From HGM12587 sp945786935 (GTDB lineage Bacteria > Bacillota > Clostridia > Lachnospirales > Lachnospiraceae): DNA of 8,798 bases. Where the stretch lies: positions 1 to 8,798 of the forward strand of contig CALZFY010000088.1 of the NCBI GenBank assembly GCA_945786935.1, in the 5' to 3' direction. The notes beneath the pieces are model-generated. The model was not told the origin of the DNA. It saw only the letters and a program-made list of their open reading frames with translations, and searched no databases. Shown here piece after piece: positions 6,254 to 8,798 of this stretch. The stretch's first letter is position 1. The number at the start of each line of letters is the position of its first letter. The position numbers and the translations under genes were made by a program.

Positions 6254-7049
6254 AGCGTCCCTGCTTTCTGTTTGCTCTGGTCAGAAAGTTTGCAATTCCC
6301 AGAGAAACGGCGGAAATCAACAGAAGAATAAATGCACTGGCAAGTGCACCATTTAAATCGTTGGTACTTACATCCAGATAAATGCTGGCAGGCAATGTTT
6401 CTGTCTTCATCCGGGTCACTCCCACCAGCATCAATGTGGCACCAAATTCACCAAGAGCTCTGGACCATACAAGGATCCATGCACTGATGAGACTATTCTT
6501 GCAAAGGGGCAGTAAGATCGTAAAAAAGCTTCCGGCCGGTGTTGCCCCCAATAATCCTGCCACATATTCTAATTTGGTATCCACACCTCGAAAGGCTGTG
6601 GATACAAGCTTGATTGCAAAAGGAAGATTCACAATAAGCTGGGCTATGATAATACCATTTTGATGAAATACCACAGGGAACCCTATTGCTTTCAGCCATT
6701 TTCCTGCAGGGGAAGAAAAAAGGATCAGAAGACTTAAGCCAATCACCAGATAGGGCAGTGACATGGTAAGTTCCAAAACCATTTCCACAAGTGGTCTAAA
6801 CAAAATCCGGGAACGTGTCAGCATATAGGCAGTAGGAATGGCCAGTAAAAAGCAAAGAAATGTGGAAATACAGGCACTTTTCATACTTAGCCCAACGGCA
6901 AATAAAGTTTCCGGACGCGAAAAACATTCCGAAAGGCTAAAAAGCCCCCGGAATGTAATGACTAAAATATTGCTTCCTATCAGCATCACTGCCAGTAGTG
7001 TTAAAATTCCGCAAAGAATTTGAAATATGTTGAAATTATGTCGTCTCAT
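6243..7049 (-). CDS. modB: Molybdate/tungstate ABC transporter permease
   Basis: A 268-residue inner-membrane permease that forms the translocation path as a dimer. Hydrophobic segments lie at about 9-33, 56-77, 93-112, 132-150, 186-210 and 234-257. The cytoplasmic EAA loop that docks with ModC is at 161-181 (EYVAGLLGATPAGSFFTILLP). The following stretch (WSRALGEFGATLMLVGVTRMKTETLPASIYL, 195-224) is diagnostic of ModB/WtpB-type oxyanion permeases. Its ATG overlaps the modA stop in an ATGA arrangement (7046-7049) and has no clear ribosome site of its own, so it depends on translation of modA. Confidence 0.93.
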   Translation of the reverse strand: MRRHNFNIFQILCGILTLLAVMLIGSNILVITFRGLFSLSECFSRPETLFAVGLSMKSACISTFLCFLLAIPTAYMLTRSRILFRPLVEMVLELTMSLPYLVIGLSLLILFSSPAGKWLKAIGFPVVFHQNGIIIAQLIVNLPFAIKLVSTAFRGVDTKLEYVAGLLGATPAGSFFTILLPLCKNSLISAWILVWSRALGEFGATLMLVGVTRMKTETLPASIYLDVSTNDLNGALASAFILLLISAVSLGIANFLTRANRKQGRYES

Positions 7050-7798
7050 TCTGTCAATTCATATCCATAAGCCATCCAGATATTTTGAGCTGTATCGGAT
7101 GTCAGGAACTCCAAAAATTTATCTGCTGCCGGATTATCAGCCTCAAAGGAAAGTCTGGCTGCCGGAACGACCTTGACATAAGCATCTAAATCTTTTGTTT
7201 CACAGATCTCAACGCCCTCGGCCTGACAATTTTCCTTCCATATAATAGCAGCATCTGCTTCTCCCAAACCGATGACCGTAGCCAGCTGCGGAGCAGTGGT
7301 GGTGGTCGCACCTAAATGTATTTTATCACTGACCCCAAAATCTTGAAATACCTTCTGGGCAATTTTTCCAATCGGAGTAGACTCCGGATCACCGATTACG
7401 GTAACTATGTCTTCACGGGCAAGATCTGCAATCCCTGTAATATTTTTCGGATTACCTTCTGCCACTGCCAGTACAGGAATGTGTTTTACCAGATCTGTGG
7501 TGTCTATTACAAATTCTTCCACCGGCTTTGTCTCTTCCACAGAACCTGCAATGAAAAATGCACCTTCCCGGGATTCCTGAATCTGTGTCTGGATCTGGGC
7601 CGCATTGGCATAGGTTACATTCATTTCGCAGCCAGTCTCTGCCTGAAATGCTTCTGCGATTTCCTGGAAGGGCTTTTGCATACCTGCACCACAATAGATC
7701 AGCAGGCTGTCCGATGTCGTATCAGCCTTACCACATCCTGCAAAAAGACTGCTACATAAAAGTCCTGCCAAAAATAAAGTTATTATTTTCTTCCTCAT
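7046..7798 (-). CDS. modA: Molybdate/tungstate-type ABC transporter substrate-binding lipoprotein
   Basis: A 250-residue extracytoplasmic binding protein that delivers the oxyanion to ModBC. Residues 1-21 are a lipoprotein signal peptide with lipobox LFAGC; C22 would be lipidated and anchored to the membrane. The mature part starts SLLIYCGAGMQKPFQEIAEAF and belongs to the ModA/WtpA-like periplasmic-binding fold; GDPESTPIGKIAQKV (136-150) and the ADAAIIWKEN stretch (181-190) are typical ModA elements. Where many ModA proteins have a GSSG-like serine that holds the anion, this one has ANAAQ (64-68). The start at 7798 is fixed by AAAGGAGAG about 8 bases upstream and by the signal peptide; an in-frame ATG at 7831 adds 11 unlikely residues. 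It is the first gene of modABC. Confidence 0.85.
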   Translation of the reverse strand: MRKKIITLFLAGLLCSSLFAGCGKADTTSDSLLIYCGAGMQKPFQEIAEAFQAETGCEMNVTYANAAQIQTQIQESREGAFFIAGSVEETKPVEEFVIDTTDLVKHIPVLAVAEGNPKNITGIADLAREDIVTVIGDPESTPIGKIAQKVFQDFGVSDKIHLGATTTTAPQLATVIGLGEADAAIIWKENCQAEGVEICETKDLDAYVKVVPAARLSFEADNPAADKFLEFLTSDTAQNIWMAYGYELTE

Positions 7799-7821
7799 TT
7801 GAACAACTCTCCTTTCGTATC

Positions 7822-7861
7822 CGGAAGGCACTAATCAGTTACCTCGTTACTGTTCCTTCCG
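7822..7861 (-). promoter_or_regulatory. Structured 5' leader of modA
   Basis: In minus-strand RNA, CGGAAGG (7861-7855) pairs perfectly with CCTTCCG (7828-7822). Inside, CAGTAAC and GTAACTG form a second stem around a GAG loop with one A-A mismatch, joined by a 2-by-7 internal loop. The structure ends a few bases before the modA ribosome site. It may be a protein- or ligand-controlled leader, but I match it to no known riboswitch class. Confidence 0.4.
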
Positions 7862-7904
7862 TTTCGGTAATGTTGCCCCCTACTTACATTTTTCACAAAT
7901 CCTG

Positions 7905-7931
7905 TGGACATTGTAACATTTTACCTATAAT
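7905..7931 (+). promoter_or_regulatory. Probable promoter of the Crp/Fnr-family regulator
   Basis: A perfect TATAAT at 7926-7931 lies about 40 bases before the regulator ATG. TGGACA at 7905-7910 is a possible -35 with a short 15-base spacer. Transcription would begin near 7938, inside the palindrome at 7936-7953. Confidence 0.55.
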
Positions 7932-7938
7932 ATGTAAG
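7910..7938 (-). promoter_or_regulatory. Probable modABC promoter
   Basis: On the minus strand CTTACA (7938-7933), a 17-base spacer and TACAAT (7915-7910) fit a sigma-A promoter at 4/6 and 5/6. Transcription would start near 7903, giving a leader of about 105 bases before the modA ATG. It overlaps the divergent regulator promoter. Confidence 0.45.
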
Positions 7939-7953
7939 TTGTCAGGACAACTT
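7936..7953. promoter_or_regulatory. Perfect palindrome, candidate operator of the Crp/Fnr-family regulator
   Basis: AAGTTGTCAGGACAACTT is an uninterrupted 8-2-8 inverted repeat. Read as AGTTG-N6-CAACT it has the same 5-6-5 geometry as CRP-family operators (TGTGA-N6-TCACA). It covers the expected start of the regulator transcript and touches the -35 region of the divergent modA promoter, so bound protein could repress both. The identity of the binding protein is inference from position and symmetry. Confidence 0.55.
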
Positions 7954-7971
7954 TTTAAAGGAGATTTTCCT

Positions 7972-8640
7972 ATGAATGATTTCGTTCCAATACTTCAACA
8001 CTGCATTCTATTCTGCAACTTAGATGAATCCACCATTGCAGCACAAATTCTTCCGGCAGGAAAACTCATGCATTGTGCCCAGAATATACCACTCATTTCG
8101 TCTTCGGATACTGTCAACTGGTTCGGAGTGGTTCTTCAGGGACGGGTACAGATTTCTCAGATCCATCCCGATGGTAAAAGAAACCTCATGGGGATCACCA
8201 AAGCAAACTATGTGGTAGGAGCCGATCTTATTTGCACCAAAACACGCCGTTCTCCCTACGATGCCATTGCAGCTGAAGACACGAAGCTGCTTCGATTTTC
8301 CGTGGACTGGCTTATGGGTTCACAACTGGATCCGAATATCCAAAAATCCATCTGGCAGCAATTGATGATTCTTATTTCCCAGGAAAATATGAGAAAACAC
8401 TATCGTATTGCCATCTTATCTCAAAAAAGCTTACGCAGCCGTATCTTAACCTATCTTACCATGCAAGCTGAGCGTCTTGGCACCACCACATTTGAGATTC
8501 CATTTAACCGGGAGGAACTGGCCGACTTTTTGTGTGTCAACCGAAGTGCTCTCTCCCATGAACTAAAACAAATGAAGCAGGAAGGGATTCTTACTACAAA
8601 GAAAAACCGGTTTACGATCTTTCATTCTATAGAAACCTGA
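7972..8640 (+). CDS. Crp/Fnr family transcriptional regulator
   Basis: A 222-residue two-domain regulator. Residues 15-110 form the cyclic-nucleotide-binding-like beta roll (VVLQGRVQISQIHPDGKRNLMGI), about 120-145 the dimer helix, and 150-215 the winged helix-turn-helix (FNREELADFLCVNRSALSHELKQMKQEGIL). The cAMP-binding GE...RSA pocket is not conserved (GAD...RRSPY), so cAMP is unlikely. Cysteines at 11, 15, 35 and 88 are present but not in the FNR iron-sulphur spacing. In the recognition helix the arginine usual in SRE is H196, and the counterpart of CRP R185 is M201. The start at 7972 has AAAGGAG 8 bases upstream; a much longer upstream extension in frame would overlap modA and is rejected. 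Divergent from modABC, it probably regulates it and itself. Confidence 0.9.
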   Translation: MNDFVPILQHCILFCNLDESTIAAQILPAGKLMHCAQNIPLISSSDTVNWFGVVLQGRVQISQIHPDGKRNLMGITKANYVVGADLICTKTRRSPYDAIAAEDTKLLRFSVDWLMGSQLDPNIQKSIWQQLMILISQENMRKHYRIAILSQKSLRSRILTYLTMQAERLGTTTFEIPFNREELADFLCVNRSALSHELKQMKQEGILTTKKNRFTIFHSIET

Positions 8641-8646
8641 AATCTT

Positions 8647-8670
8647 TTTTCGTATCTGTTTCAGTACCTT
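8647..8670. repeat. Dispersed intergenic repeat, copy 2
   Basis: TTTTCGTATCTGTT then TCAGTACCTT, seven bases after the regulator stop, matching copy 1 at 5437-5459. It is followed by a small inverted repeat, CAGAA-N7-TTCTG (8672-8688), just as copy 1 is followed by a hairpin. Confidence 0.55.
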
Positions 8671-8704
8671 CCAGAACAATGGATTCTGAATAGCTACATT
8701 TTAT

Positions 8705-8740
8705 AAAAAAAGTGGAGGACCCGAAAAATACGGATCCTCC
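8705..8740 (-). terminator. Strong intrinsic terminator for a minus-strand gene beyond the right edge
   Basis: GGAGGATCCG (8740-8731) pairs at 9 of 10 positions with CGGGTCCTCC (8723-8714) around a 7-base loop and is followed in the minus direction by AC and seven U residues. In the plus direction only TGTTTAGG follows, so it is a weaker terminator for the regulator gene, but may serve both. A convergent gene ending just right of the window is implied; a stop codon at 8780-8782 is possible but too little sequence remains to identify it. Confidence 0.75.
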
Positions 8741-8798
8741 TGTTTAGGAATAAAGGGTAAATTAAGATAAAAGCGTTTTTTATACGGAGAAGAGAAGC

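Noticed and set aside
7799..7903. Assignment of the modA leader as a Moco riboswitch.
   Set aside because: I could not line up the conserved stems or core bases of that class; only a generic stem-loop can be supported.
7893..7908. TTCACA-N5-TGTGGA as a Crp/Fnr site near the modA promoter.
   Set aside because: The half-sites point the wrong way and the spacing is not that of the family; the palindrome at 7936-7953 is far better.
7558..7971. A 138-residue in-frame extension of the Crp/Fnr regulator upstream of 7972.
   Set aside because: It runs antisense through modA, has no conserved domain, and the AAAGGAG site plus normal family length place the start at 7972.
8780..8798. A partial minus-strand gene ending in a stop at 8780-8782.
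   Set aside because: Only about five codons are visible, so the frame cannot be verified although the adjacent terminator makes a gene likely.

Overview
The window looks like chromosomal DNA from an anaerobic Firmicute, most likely a Lachnospiraceae-type Clostridium relative. The reasons are strong AGGAGG-type ribosome sites before nearly every gene, tightly packed and overlapping genes, fairly low GC by eye, and protein styles (zf-HC2 anti-sigma, DUF4213/DUF364 protein, clostridial Crp/Fnr regulator) usual in that group. This placement is inference; there is no rRNA or other marker gene here.

Left edge (1-482): decayed DNA on the minus strand. A membrane acyltransferase (acyltransferase_3) gene keeps only its start and its end, with the middle gone. 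Two bases downstream begins an XRE-type repressor that breaks off after about 15 recognisable residues. A promoter and a ribosome site still precede the acyltransferase stump. Next (483-2322, minus) comes an ECF sigma factor gene overlapping its membrane-bound zinc-finger anti-sigma partner, a classic envelope or stress signalling pair.

The centre (2469-5411, minus) is a compact four-gene run: a DUF4213/DUF364 protein, a serine hydrolase of the beta-lactamase-fold class, an O6-alkylguanine-DNA alkyltransferase and a short-chain dehydrogenase, closed by a hairpin terminator. Upstream of it, in the same direction (5528-7798), is a complete molybdate/tungstate-type ABC importer, modA-modB-modC. 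Between the two blocks lies a 116-base gap with a long imperfect hairpin and one copy of a dispersed repeat. The second copy lies just after the last gene.

Right part (7799-8798): a Crp/Fnr-family regulator is transcribed divergently from modA. The shared 173-base region has overlapping divergent promoters, a perfect 18-base palindrome at the regulator's expected transcription start, and a potentially structured modA leader. The likely logic is that the regulator controls itself and oxyanion uptake. The DUF364 protein, from a family proposed to chelate metal, may handle the imported metal; why a DNA-repair enzyme, a hydrolase and a dehydrogenase are strung behind it is not explained. A strong minus-direction terminator near the right edge implies another minus-strand gene just beyond the window. 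I see no tRNA, rRNA, CRISPR array, transposase or phage gene.
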